The notes under the pieces are model-generated. The model did not search any database. It was given only the letters and a program-made list of their open reading frames with translations, and was not told the DNA's origin. A stretch of DNA of 64,000 nt from Microbispora sp. H13382 (GTDB lineage: Bacteria > Actinomycetota > Actinomycetes > Streptosporangiales > Streptosporangiaceae), in the NCBI RefSeq assembly GCF_014161445.1, contig NZ_JABBXA010000025.1, positions 1 to 64,000 on the forward strand, in the 5' to 3' direction. The translations under genes were made by a program, and so were the position numbers. This document shows, piece after piece, positions 15,493 to 23,656 of this stretch; the first letter of the stretch is position 1, and each line of letters starts with the position of its first letter.

Positions 15493-16200
15493 TCACGGAG
15501 CCGATTCGGGATCGGCGGCGAAGGAGCGGTACTCCTGAATCTCATGCGCCTGGATCAGGCCGTCCTCGATCGCGCGCGCCAGCAGCGCCGCCTTGCTCGG
15601 CGCCGGACGGCCGATCTTGGCGTACTTCACGCGTACCCGGTCGATGTACTGGCGCACCGTCGCCTCGGTCAGCCCCATGCGCCGGGCCACCGACGCCTTG
15701 GACATGGACTGGAACCACAGCAGCAGAGCCTCTCGCTCGCGCTCCGATAGCCGTGGCCGCTGCGGGCGGGCGTCGGACAGGAACGCCCCCGCCATCATGG
15801 GCGGGACATAGGGCCGGTCGGTCGCGACGGTCACGATCGTGTCCACGCAGTGCTGTTCGTTCTCACTCTTGGCGATGAAGGTCGAGGCTCCGGCGTCCAG
15901 CACGGCCAGGATCGTCTCCGGGTCCTCGTGCCCTGAATAGACGACGACGCGCCGGCCTTCGGCGCACAGTTCGGCGATGCGGTCGATCACCATCACACCG
16001 TGCAGTTCGAGGTCCAGCAGCAGGACGTCCGCCGTCGCGCCCGGCCCCCGCAGGACGGATTCGATGGTCGCGCCGCTGGCTATCAACTCCGCCCGGCCCA
16101 GAGGATCGCGCGACAGCCAGGTGCGGATGCCGTCCCTGGCGATCGGGTGGTCGTCCACCACCGCGACCGTCACCGGTCGGGCCAGCGGCTCTCGATCCAC
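15493..16200 (-). CDS. NarL/LuxR-type response regulator (235 aa)
   Basis: Receiver domain first (VAVVDDHPIARDGIRTWL, phospho-acceptor Asp in VLLLDLELHG, conserved Lys in FIAKSENEQ), then a LuxR helix-turn-helix (LSEREREALLLWFQSMSKAS, VARRMGLTEATVRQYIDRVR) at residues ~150-210. The recognition region has VRQYIDRVRVKY, slightly different from the usual VKNHVSNIL. The GTG at 16200 follows GAAGGAGA and overlaps the kinase gene by 31 bp; a GTG at 16173 forming a GTGA overlap is an alternative. It is third in an operon with two membrane kinase-like proteins. Confidence 0.9.
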   Translation of the reverse strand: MDREPLARPVTVAVVDDHPIARDGIRTWLSRDPLGRAELIASGATIESVLRGPGATADVLLLDLELHGVMVIDRIAELCAEGRRVVVYSGHEDPETILAVLDAGASTFIAKSENEQHCVDTIVTVATDRPYVPPMMAGAFLSDARPQRPRLSEREREALLLWFQSMSKASVARRMGLTEATVRQYIDRVRVKYAKIGRPAPSKAALLARAIEDGLIQAHEIQEYRSFAADPESAP

Positions 16201-17279
16201 AGCACTTCTCCTTCCCGATGCTCGGTGACCCTGATGCCCTCGATCCGGCGTATGGGGAAGTCGTCGGCGTCGGCGACCACGCTGACCACCACTTCGCCGG
16301 CACCCCCGAACACCGTGACGCGAGCCTCGCTGCGCGCCCTGCTCAACGCCTCCAGCGGGGCCTCGGTGAGAGCGCGACGCGTATCCAGGGGGAGTTCCGG
16401 CACGGTGCCGCGGGGCAGCAGCGACACCACGACACCGCGCCGTTCGGCGTCATAGGCGCAGGCGCGCAGCGCGTGCACGAGCGGGTCGGGTACGTCGTCC
16501 GTCTCGGCGATGAGCCGGCGCAGCCACGCCGCTCCGGTCGCGCACTCGCGGCGCAGGACCGGGTCGGCGGGGTCGGCCCCGTCCGCCAGAGCGGCGAGCA
16601 ACTCGGCGGCGGCCTTGCGCACCTGCGCGTACCTGCCCAGCCGGTCGGCGTGCACCTGCTCGGCGGCCTGGCGCGCCGCGTCGGCTTCCGCGCGGGCGGC
16701 GGACAACTGCGCCGCGCGCTGGGCGGCCGAGGTCAGGGCGTGCGTCGCCACGCTGTAGCCGAGCTGCAGCGTGACGCTTCCGACGAGCACCATCAGGAAC
16801 CTGGCGAGCGAGATGCGGTCGAGGACCCCGTTCAGCGCCATGCCGGTCAACATGACGACTCCGTTGAGCACCAGGAAGACGATCAGCTCGTGCGGGCCGC
16901 GGCGCCACCAGAACAGCAGGACGCCGAGCCAGCCGATGGAACCCCAGGACCAGTCGCCCGGCCCGAGCACCTCGCCGGCGGGGCAGGCGGCGAGCACTAT
17001 CACGTCGATGCCCAGCGCGGCACCCGCGAAGCCCCACACGGCGCCCGGCGTCCGCCTGGTGCGAAGCAGCGCGTGGGCGGCCACCACGCCTATGACGACG
17101 TAGGCGAGCCAGGAACCCGCCACGGCGGCGGGCCAGCGGTAGACGGACCAGTTGACGACCAGGGCGGTCAGGTCGTACCCGACGTGCCAGCAGGCGGCGA
17201 TCACCAGCGCGGCGACGACGCTGCCCCGCTCGTACCGCCCGGCGACGTAGGCCGCCGGGTCTCCGGTCACGGCCGCCAC
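16170..17279 (-). CDS. Membrane sensor protein with degenerate kinase domain (369 aa)
   Basis: Residues ~20-185 contain about six transmembrane helices, followed by a coiled coil (residues ~190-230, QLSAARAEADAARQAAEQVH). A C-terminal domain of ~140 residues then occupies the place of DHp plus ATPase domains. I see no H-box and no clear N, G1 or G2 boxes, only an ATPase-like fold remnant. It overlaps the histidine kinase gene upstream by 13 bp and the response regulator downstream by 31 bp. It may be a heterodimer partner or sensory subunit of the active kinase. Confidence 0.75.
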   Translation of the reverse strand: MAAVTGDPAAYVAGRYERGSVVAALVIAACWHVGYDLTALVVNWSVYRWPAAVAGSWLAYVVIGVVAAHALLRTRRTPGAVWGFAGAALGIDVIVLAACPAGEVLGPGDWSWGSIGWLGVLLFWWRRGPHELIVFLVLNGVVMLTGMALNGVLDRISLARFLMVLVGSVTLQLGYSVATHALTSAAQRAAQLSAARAEADAARQAAEQVHADRLGRYAQVRKAAAELLAALADGADPADPVLRRECATGAAWLRRLIAETDDVPDPLVHALRACAYDAERRGVVVSLLPRGTVPELPLDTRRALTEAPLEALSRARSEARVTVFGGAGEVVVSVVADADDFPIRRIEGIRVTEHREGEVLWIESRWPDR

Positions 17280-18424
17280 CCGAGGGCCACACGGGTGCCG
17301 CCCGGGCCGGAGGTGATCTCCGTGCTCCCGTCCACCCCCCGCATTCGGCCTTCGATCGATTCACGCAGGCCGTACCTGTGCGGCGGCACGCGGCCGGGGT
17401 CGAAGCCGCGTCCTTCGTCGACGACCTCGACGAGAACCTCGTCCGGGGCGACGGTCATCCGCAGCAACGCCGTGTCCACCCCGGCGTGGCGGGCCACGTT
17501 GCCCAGCGCCTCGGCCGCGGCCCCGGCGAACGCCTCGCCGACCTCCCACGGCACCGTACACCGCGTCAGCTCGGCCTTGATCCGCAGGCCGCTGCGCGCG
17601 ATCAGCGCACGCAGCCGCTCGTCGAGCAGGACCGGCCCGGCCGGTGGCTGGGCGGTGGCCGCCATGTGCTCCAGGTCCGCGAGATCGGCCGCCGCCCGGT
17701 CGCGCAGCACCAGGGAGGTCTTCTCGATCCCGCCGGTGCCGATGACGGTGAGCGTGGCCAGGGCGGTGTCGTGCACGCGGCGGTTCTGCGCGCGTTCGTC
17801 GGCGCGGCGCTCCCGTCGTACGATCTCGGCCCGCTGGACGTTCCGGAGCCTGCCCAGCTCGTCGTCGGCCACGGCGGACTGTGTGCGCAGCAGCGTCATC
17901 AGCGTGGCGGTCGCGGTGATCTGAACCAGGTGGATGCCCGCGGTCACGATGCCGTCGGTGGCACCGGCGAGCCCCACGCCGGCCAGATAGGCCAACGCCA
18001 CGACGCCGCCGGCCGGCACGCCGAGGTGCGGCCGCCAGGTGAAGTTGGCGCAGACGATGGTCATGGTGGTCACCGCGGCGACCCAGCTCGCCCCGCCCGG
18101 CAACGCGTCGTTCGATACCAGGTGAGCCTGGGTGAGGCACAGCGCGATGGTGACGGCGATGTCGCAGGCCATCGGCCAGGAGGCCAGCCGACGGCGGCGC
18201 AGTGCCGCCCAGACGAACACCGCGGTCCAGGCCAGCTCGATCGCGATCGCCGGGCCCAGCCAGGCGAAGGACACCGGCGGCGCGGCGCCCAGAAGTCCGG
18301 CGGCCGCGGCGACCACTCCGACGACACCGCGCATCGCCCCGCCGCAGTACGCGGTGATCCGGTCCAGCTCCGAACCCGCGGGATTGCGGTGGCTTGTCCG
18401 GAAAATACGCCAATCGAAAGCCAT
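17267..18424 (-). CDS. NarL-family sensor histidine kinase (385 aa)
   Basis: Four to five transmembrane helices in residues ~30-175, a linker coiled coil rich in Arg, then a HisKA_3-type H-box (RRVHDTALATL, residues ~215-225). The ATPase domain has the N-box EALGNVARHAG, a G1 box VVDEGRGFDP and YGLRESIEGRM. It is followed immediately (13-bp overlap) by the degenerate partner and then the response regulator, so the three proteins form one phosphorelay. The ATG at 18424 has no clear SD; an ATG at 18334 is possible. The signal is unknown. Confidence 0.88.
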   Translation of the reverse strand: MAFDWRIFRTSHRNPAGSELDRITAYCGGAMRGVVGVVAAAAGLLGAAPPVSFAWLGPAIAIELAWTAVFVWAALRRRRLASWPMACDIAVTIALCLTQAHLVSNDALPGGASWVAAVTTMTIVCANFTWRPHLGVPAGGVVALAYLAGVGLAGATDGIVTAGIHLVQITATATLMTLLRTQSAVADDELGRLRNVQRAEIVRRERRADERAQNRRVHDTALATLTVIGTGGIEKTSLVLRDRAAADLADLEHMAATAQPPAGPVLLDERLRALIARSGLRIKAELTRCTVPWEVGEAFAGAAAEALGNVARHAGVDTALLRMTVAPDEVLVEVVDEGRGFDPGRVPPHRYGLRESIEGRMRGVDGSTEITSGPGGTRVALGWRP

Positions 18425-18725
18425 GCGGCGACCATCCGCGTACGAGGCATATGCACAGCGTGCGACCTCATCTTACGGCCGGCGACATGGAATATTCCAG
18501 CAATGGTGGTGCGAATCCCGACCGGAATATCACTCGGTAGATTCGTATGAATTATCACCTATACCACCATCTTCGCGATTGATGCAGTTGTATGCCTTTC
18601 TAGCATGCGTAATCCCGCCGGTTCGCCGCATGACCCCCGTTCGGCTGTCAGTCGAAAAACCGACTTCCGTCACACCGTTCCCCACCCGTTTACTCGCCTT
18701 ACTCCTCGCCGAGAAGGGAAGGCGC
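18425..18725. other. Divergent intergenic region, 301 bp, locally AT-rich
   Basis: It separates the kinase operon from the SGNH hydrolase gene and has no gene. GGAATATTCC at 18489-18498 is a perfect palindrome, and its left part (GGAATAT) recurs at 18524-18530, 35 bp on. The stretch 18525-18605 is unusually AT-rich for this genome, as expected for promoters. At 18624-18644 it contains a 21-bp copy of the sequence found in the hairpin at 15437-15457. Confidence 0.6.
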
Positions 18726-20489
18726 ATGAGACATCGGATTCGGGCCTTCGTGGTGGCCGTGGTGACCGCCACGGCCACACTGATGCCGGCCGCCGCCGGG
18801 AACGCCGCGGTGACGACGGCCACCGCCACGCTGTACCGCGTGGGCGCCATCGGCTGTGACGGCAAACCACAGAACGAGGCCGCCGGCACGGTGACCCTCG
18901 AGCGTTCCGACACCGCGCTCAAGGTCACCGTGCAGGTCGACGACACCCAGTACCCCTCGCACGCCTTCTCCGTGGAAGCGTGGGAGGAGGCGCCCGGCTG
19001 CTACTCGGACAACGCCCTGCGCGTGAGCGGCGCGGGCCTCACCACGGACTCCTCCGGGTCGGGCACCGCGACCTTCACCCTGCCGATGCCCTACACCCAG
19101 AGCTTCCCCGACGGCAGCACGGTCGTGCTCGGCGACGGCAGGGGCACCGAGCGCCTGGTCGTGGTCCTGGACAACTCCGGGTCCACGGGCGCCGGTGACT
19201 CCTACTCCGCCGGCCCGATCCCGCTCCCCGGCCCGGTCCCGTCCCCCAGCCCCGATCCGGACCTCGACGCGGACGGCGACGGAGTGCCCGACAGCGACGA
19301 TCGCTGCCCGGACTCCTACCCCGGGTATCCGGTCGACGGCGCCGGCTGCGCCAAGCCGCTGGAGCTGGACTGGACGGTGCCCGACCGGTTCACCGGCGAG
19401 CCCGCGACGACGATCGGGCAGGTCACCCCCCACGCCTACCCGGCCACGGTGAAGGTGGCCTTCCCCGGCGGAGCGGTGTGCGATCCGTCGCTCACCTACA
19501 CCCTGCGGTACGGCGATGTCACCCGGTCCGGCACCGGCACCTGCGAGTTGCCGGCGGATTTCCCCTCGGAGGGGCCGCAGGCCGTCGAGGTCACCGCCGC
19601 CGTGGCCGGCCGCACGGTCTCGTCCGGCGCCCGGACCATCGAGATAGACGACAGGCTCATCGTGTCGCTGGGCGACTCGGTGGCCGCGGGCGAGGGCAAC
19701 CCGCCCTGGATCGACCGCCGCTGTCACCGCTCGGCCGCCGCGGGCGGGTTCCAGGCCGCGCTCGAGATGGAGAAGTCCGATCCGCGCAGCTCGGTGACCT
19801 TCGTCGACCTCGCCTGCTCAGGCGCGACGATCGAGGATGGGCTGATCGGCGGGTGGACCGGGATCGACCCGCGCGGCGCGGAGAAGCGGGATCCGCTCCC
19901 CGCGCAGGTCGGCAAGGCACACGAACTGGTGGGGACGAGGACTCCCGACGCCGTACTGCTGTCGGTGGGCGCCAACGACATCGGCTTCCAGGATGTGGCG
20001 GAAGCGTGCTTCCTGCCGACGCACTGCGCCGGGAGCAAGGCCGCACGCAAGCTGCCGAACGCCCTGACGAAGCTTTCCAATAGCTACAACAGGCTCGCCG
20101 GCGAGCTGAAGGAGAAGCTCACCCCGAACGGGCCGGTCTATCTCACCGAATACTTCAACCCCTTGCACGATGAGCAGGGCCGCTACTGCACGATCCTCCC
20201 GTTCTGGTCCGCAGACGAGTCCAGGTGGGCGGAGGCCGAGGTCGTCACGAAACTGAACGACGTGGTGCGGGCCGCCGCGGCCCGCAACGGTTGGACCTAC
20301 GTCGGCGGGCCCGCGTCCGATTTCCTGCCGCACGGATACTGCGCCTCCCACGCCGCGAAATGGGTGGTCACCCTCTCGGAGTCCGGGCTCGGGCAGAGGG
20401 GTGTGAGCGGGACGTTCCATCCCAACGGCGCCGGACAGGACGACTACCGGCGCCGCATCTCCGAGGCGCTCACGGCCCTGGACGAATGA
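18726..20489 (+). CDS. Secreted SGNH/GDSL hydrolase with Ca-binding-type repeat (587 aa)
   Basis: The ATG at 18726 follows AAGGGAAGG and begins a signal peptide (MRHRIRAFVVAVVTATATLM, cleavage near GNA-AV). Residues ~30-150 form a beta-rich domain; a Pro/Asp-rich linker with thrombospondin-3-like acid repeats (DLDADGDGVPDSDDRCPD) follows; then an Ig-like segment. The C-terminal ~270 residues are an SGNH hydrolase: block I IVSLGDSVAAGEGN (nucleophile Ser), block III SVGANDIGF and a terminal histidine in GTFHPNGAGQ. It probably acts as an extracellular lipase or esterase. It is transcribed away from the two-component operon. Confidence 0.9.
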   Translation: MRHRIRAFVVAVVTATATLMPAAAGNAAVTTATATLYRVGAIGCDGKPQNEAAGTVTLERSDTALKVTVQVDDTQYPSHAFSVEAWEEAPGCYSDNALRVSGAGLTTDSSGSGTATFTLPMPYTQSFPDGSTVVLGDGRGTERLVVVLDNSGSTGAGDSYSAGPIPLPGPVPSPSPDPDLDADGDGVPDSDDRCPDSYPGYPVDGAGCAKPLELDWTVPDRFTGEPATTIGQVTPHAYPATVKVAFPGGAVCDPSLTYTLRYGDVTRSGTGTCELPADFPSEGPQAVEVTAAVAGRTVSSGARTIEIDDRLIVSLGDSVAAGEGNPPWIDRRCHRSAAAGGFQAALEMEKSDPRSSVTFVDLACSGATIEDGLIGGWTGIDPRGAEKRDPLPAQVGKAHELVGTRTPDAVLLSVGANDIGFQDVAEACFLPTHCAGSKAARKLPNALTKLSNSYNRLAGELKEKLTPNGPVYLTEYFNPLHDEQGRYCTILPFWSADESRWAEAEVVTKLNDVVRAAAARNGWTYVGGPASDFLPHGYCASHAAKWVVTLSESGLGQRGVSGTFHPNGAGQDDYRRRISEALTALDE

Positions 20490-20576
20490 GCGGGTCTCCC
20501 GGCCTCGACCGCGCCGCCACTCCCCCGCGCGGGTCCCGGCGGCGTCGCGGAGCCACGTGATCCTCATCCCGCACAA

Positions 20577-20604
20577 CGGGCGGGGGCGACCACGTCCCCG
20601 CCCG
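20577..20604 (+). terminator. GC-rich hairpin after the SGNH hydrolase gene
   Basis: CGGGCGGGG (20577-20585) and CCCCGCCCG (20596-20604) are perfect 9-bp arms around a ten-base loop, 88 bp beyond the hydrolase stop. There is no T-run. It separates the hydrolase from the next plus-strand gene. Confidence 0.5.
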
Positions 20605-20685
20605 CCGGCACGCGAGCAGGCGGGGTGCCGTAGGGGCGGGGATGGTCGCGGACAACCAGCGTTTTCCGGAAGCGGAGGCGTGCGA

Positions 20686-21657
20686 ATGCGGGTCATCGGT
20701 GTTCACGGTGTAAACCAGCACCGTCGCGAGGCGTCCGACGTGGCGGCGACCTGGCGCGGGACCATCGAGCGGGGTCTCGCCGAATCAGGTGCGGTCACTT
20801 CGCGATTCTCCTTCGAGCTGGTCTACTACGCCGACCTGCTCGAGGAGCGGCGCGACGACTGGAAGTGCGCCGACGATTCCACGGAGATCGACCCGGGCGA
20901 CGAGCCCGGCCCGGCGGCGCTGCTGGCGGAGTGGCAGCGCGCTCTCGCCGATCAGGGCGTTCCTGACGGGCTCAAGGGAGAGGTGAGCATCCCCGCCACA
21001 CCGTTGTGGACGCAGCGAGCGGTGCACCGGCTGGCCGCCTCTCCGGGGCTGCAGGGTCTGGGCGAGACCGGCATCCGGCGGCTCGCCAGGCACATGCACG
21101 CGTACCTCGCCCATGACGAGGCCCGCCGTCTCATCCTGGAGCGACTCGACGCCGTCGCGGGAAGCGATCCCGTGACGGTGCTCATCGGGCACTCGATGGG
21201 GTCGGTCGTCGCCTACGAGTGGTCGCACACACCCGCATCCGCTCACGTCGGGGCGGGCTGCCTGTTCCTGACACTCGGTTCCCCGCTGGGGTCGTACCCG
21301 ATCGCCCGGCGGCTCCGTCCCTCCCCCGCCTCCGCCGGCACGTGCGAGCTTCTATGCCCACACCGTCGGCTCGCACCGCAACCGGCCCTCGACGGCGCTC
21401 ACCATGGCCGACCTGCTGCGGCAGCTCGCCGATCTGGACGCCAGGAACGGTTCCGCAACCTGTTTCTCGTGTTGGACATGTGCGGGGCCGGAGCCCGGCT
21501 GAAAACGGCGGTCGAAGAGGTACGGTCCCACCTGCCGGCTTACTTTCTGGAGGCGGAGAGCGCCGCGCAGCGACCGCGAAAGCGCGCGCCCGTTGCTCCT
21601 GGTCGGCGAGACGTCCAGGCGACCGAGCCGGACCGTCGAGGCGGCGCCGTCAGCTGA
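20686..21657 (+). pseudogene. Alpha/beta hydrolase-like gene with apparent frame disruption
   Basis: The ATG at 20686 (GGAGG nine bases upstream) opens MRVIGVHGVNQHRREASDVA, and residues ~150-200 give a nucleophile elbow VTVLIGHSMGSVVAYEW and TLGSPLG, so the N-terminal 215 residues look like a lipase/hydrolase. After ~21320 this frame turns Arg/Pro-rich. Another frame reads FYAHTVGSHRNRPSTALTMA followed by DLLRQLADLDARNG (~21343-21445), and the first frame becomes plausible again at FRNLFLVLDMCGAGARLKTA (~21451-21510). Two compensating indels, or two fused remnants, would explain this. The later segment faintly recalls caspase-like domains. I treat it as probably inactive. Confidence 0.5.
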
Positions 21658-21778
21658 CAGAACATTCCGGATCTGCGCATCGACCGGACTAGGGTGGCGA
21701 ACCTCAGCCGCTCACGCCGGCCATCGCGATGCCGTCCGCTTAGCAATCGTGCGACTACGGACTCGATGGCCGCGATGT

Positions 21779-23248
21779 CTAGTCCTGATGTTCGGCTTCG
21801 GGTTCGGAGCGGACGGCAGCCTCATGGGCGAGACGGCGGGGGCGACGGCGGAGCACTGCCCATGCGATGCCGAGGATGACGAACCACACCGGGGTCACCA
21901 GCAGTGCCTGCAGCGTGTCGGGCTTCTGGGTCAGCGCCCAGATGAGGAACACGAAGAACGCGAGCACGACGTAGCACACGGCGATGCCGCCGGGCATCTT
22001 GAACGCCGACGCCTCGTGCAGGCGAGGACGGCGCTTGCGGTACACGATGTAGCTGATCAGGATGATCGACCAGACGAACATGAACAGCACGGCGGAGACG
22101 GTGGTCACCAAGGTGAATGCCTCGATGATCGAGTTGCCCATGGCGAGCATGACCACACCGGCGAGCAGGAACACCCCGGACAGGAACAGGGCGTTGGCCG
22201 GGACCTTCCTGGAGGTGAGCCGGCCGAATCGCGCCGGGGCATCGCCCTCCTGGGCCAGCCCGTAGACCATCCGCGAGGTGGAGTAGATGCCCGAGTTCGC
22301 TGACGAGGCGGCCGAGGTCAGCACGACGAAGTTGATCACCGAGGCGGCGGCGCCGAGACCGGCGAGGGTGAACATCACGACGAACGGGCTGCGGTCCGCG
22401 CTGATCTCGCGCCAGGGCGTGACCGAGATGATCACGACCAGGGCGACCACGTAGAACAGCATCACACGCACCGGGATCGAGTTGATCGCCTTGGGCAGGT
22501 TCCGTTCCGGGTTCTTCGCCTCGGCCGCGGTGGTGCCGACCAGTTCGATGCCGACGAAGGCGAAGGTCGCGATCTGGAAACCCGCGACGAATCCCATGGG
22601 GCCGGTCGGGAAGAAGCCTCCGTCGTTCCAGAGATTGGAGAAGCTCGCGGCGGCGCCCCCGGGCGCCTGGAAGTGGCTGAACACCATGCCGAGCCCGACG
22701 ACGATCAGCGCCACGATCGCGACGATCTTGATCAGCGCGAACCAGAACTCGGTTTCACCGAACGCCTTCACGGTGGGCAGGTTCAAGGCGATCAGCACGA
22801 CGACCGCGGCCAGCGCCGGTATCCACAGCGTGATGTCGTGCCACCAGTACGACACGTACCCGGAGATCGCGATGACGTCGGCGACGCCTGTGACGATCCA
22901 GCAGAACCAGTAGGTCCAGCCGGTGAAGAAGCCCGCCCACGGGCCGAGCAGGTCGGCCGCGAAGTCGGCGAAGGACTTGTAGCGCAGGTTGGACAGCAGC
23001 AGCTCGCCCATCGCCCGCATCACGAAAAACAGCATCACGCCGATGATCATGTAAACGAAGATCACCGAGGGCCCGGCCAGCGAGATCGTCTTACCTGACC
23101 CCATGAACAGGCCGGTTCCGATCGCACCGCCGATCGCGATGAGCTGGATGTGCCGGTTGGACAGTTGCCGGGAGAGATGCCGCTCGCCCTCGGGCGGGGG
23201 CGTCGATCCTGACACAATGGTCACGCCGGTGTCACCACTTTCAGTCAT
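21779..23248 (-). CDS. cycA: Amino acid permease, CycA-like (D-serine/D-alanine/glycine:H+ symporter)
   Basis: Twelve-TM APC-superfamily permease of 489 aa. The N-terminus RHIQLIAIGGAIGTGLFMGS and the stretch after it (YKSFADFAADLLGPWAG, FTGWTYWFCWIVTGVADV) match E. coli CycA almost residue for residue, as do SVINFVVLTSAASSANSG and FMFVWSIILISYIVYRKRRP. It imports D-Ala, D-Ser and Gly. The ATG at 23248 is chosen because the longer N-terminus reads as unrelated sequence. It is a single-gene unit downstream of a ROK remnant. Confidence 0.9.
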   Translation of the reverse strand: MTESGDTGVTIVSGSTPPPEGERHLSRQLSNRHIQLIAIGGAIGTGLFMGSGKTISLAGPSVIFVYMIIGVMLFFVMRAMGELLLSNLRYKSFADFAADLLGPWAGFFTGWTYWFCWIVTGVADVIAISGYVSYWWHDITLWIPALAAVVVLIALNLPTVKAFGETEFWFALIKIVAIVALIVVGLGMVFSHFQAPGGAAASFSNLWNDGGFFPTGPMGFVAGFQIATFAFVGIELVGTTAAEAKNPERNLPKAINSIPVRVMLFYVVALVVIISVTPWREISADRSPFVVMFTLAGLGAAASVINFVVLTSAASSANSGIYSTSRMVYGLAQEGDAPARFGRLTSRKVPANALFLSGVFLLAGVVMLAMGNSIIEAFTLVTTVSAVLFMFVWSIILISYIVYRKRRPRLHEASAFKMPGGIAVCYVVLAFFVFLIWALTQKPDTLQALLVTPVWFVILGIAWAVLRRRPRRLAHEAAVRSEPEAEHQD

Positions 23249-23296
23249 GGGCAACTTTACGGGCCATGGGCGCGTGCGTGTGCCACACGCAAGCAC

Positions 23297-23518
23297 CGGG
23301 CTGCCGCAGGCCGAGCAATCCGAAGACCTCGATCAGTGCGGTGGCACGACCGTCAGGACCGGCTGTCATGAGATGAGCGATCTCACCGGCGAGCCCGCGG
23401 AGGCCGCGCATGATCCGTCCATCGCTCACGATCGCGCAGGCTAGACCCTCGCCCAGGTGGAGATAGGCGAAGGTGTCGCTGCCGGGGCGGGCGGCGAGCT
23501 CGGCGCGTGCGGCGAGGT
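23297..23518 (-). pseudogene. ROK-family gene fragment
   Basis: The minus strand encodes AARAELAARPGSDTFAYLHL followed by GEGLACAIVSDGRIMRGLRG, LAGEIAHLMTAGPDGRATAL and IEVFGLLGLR. This is the middle of a ROK-family sugar kinase/regulator, in the region that forms the phosphate-binding and acidic-loop segments. There is no start, no DNA-binding domain and no C-terminus; the frame just runs into unrelated sequence. It fills most of the gap between the permease and the GH65 gene, and may once have regulated the latter. Confidence 0.65.
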
Positions 23519-23656
23519 GACGATCCGCCTGTCGGGCACGGTGGAACAGGCGACCCAGCGGACATCGTCGGCCTCGGCCTGCCGCTCCGCTGGGCAACGT
23601 GAGGAGATCGGCGTCGACGTCCTGCGGTCCTGGCCCTCGATGCGCTCGGCCGCTGA

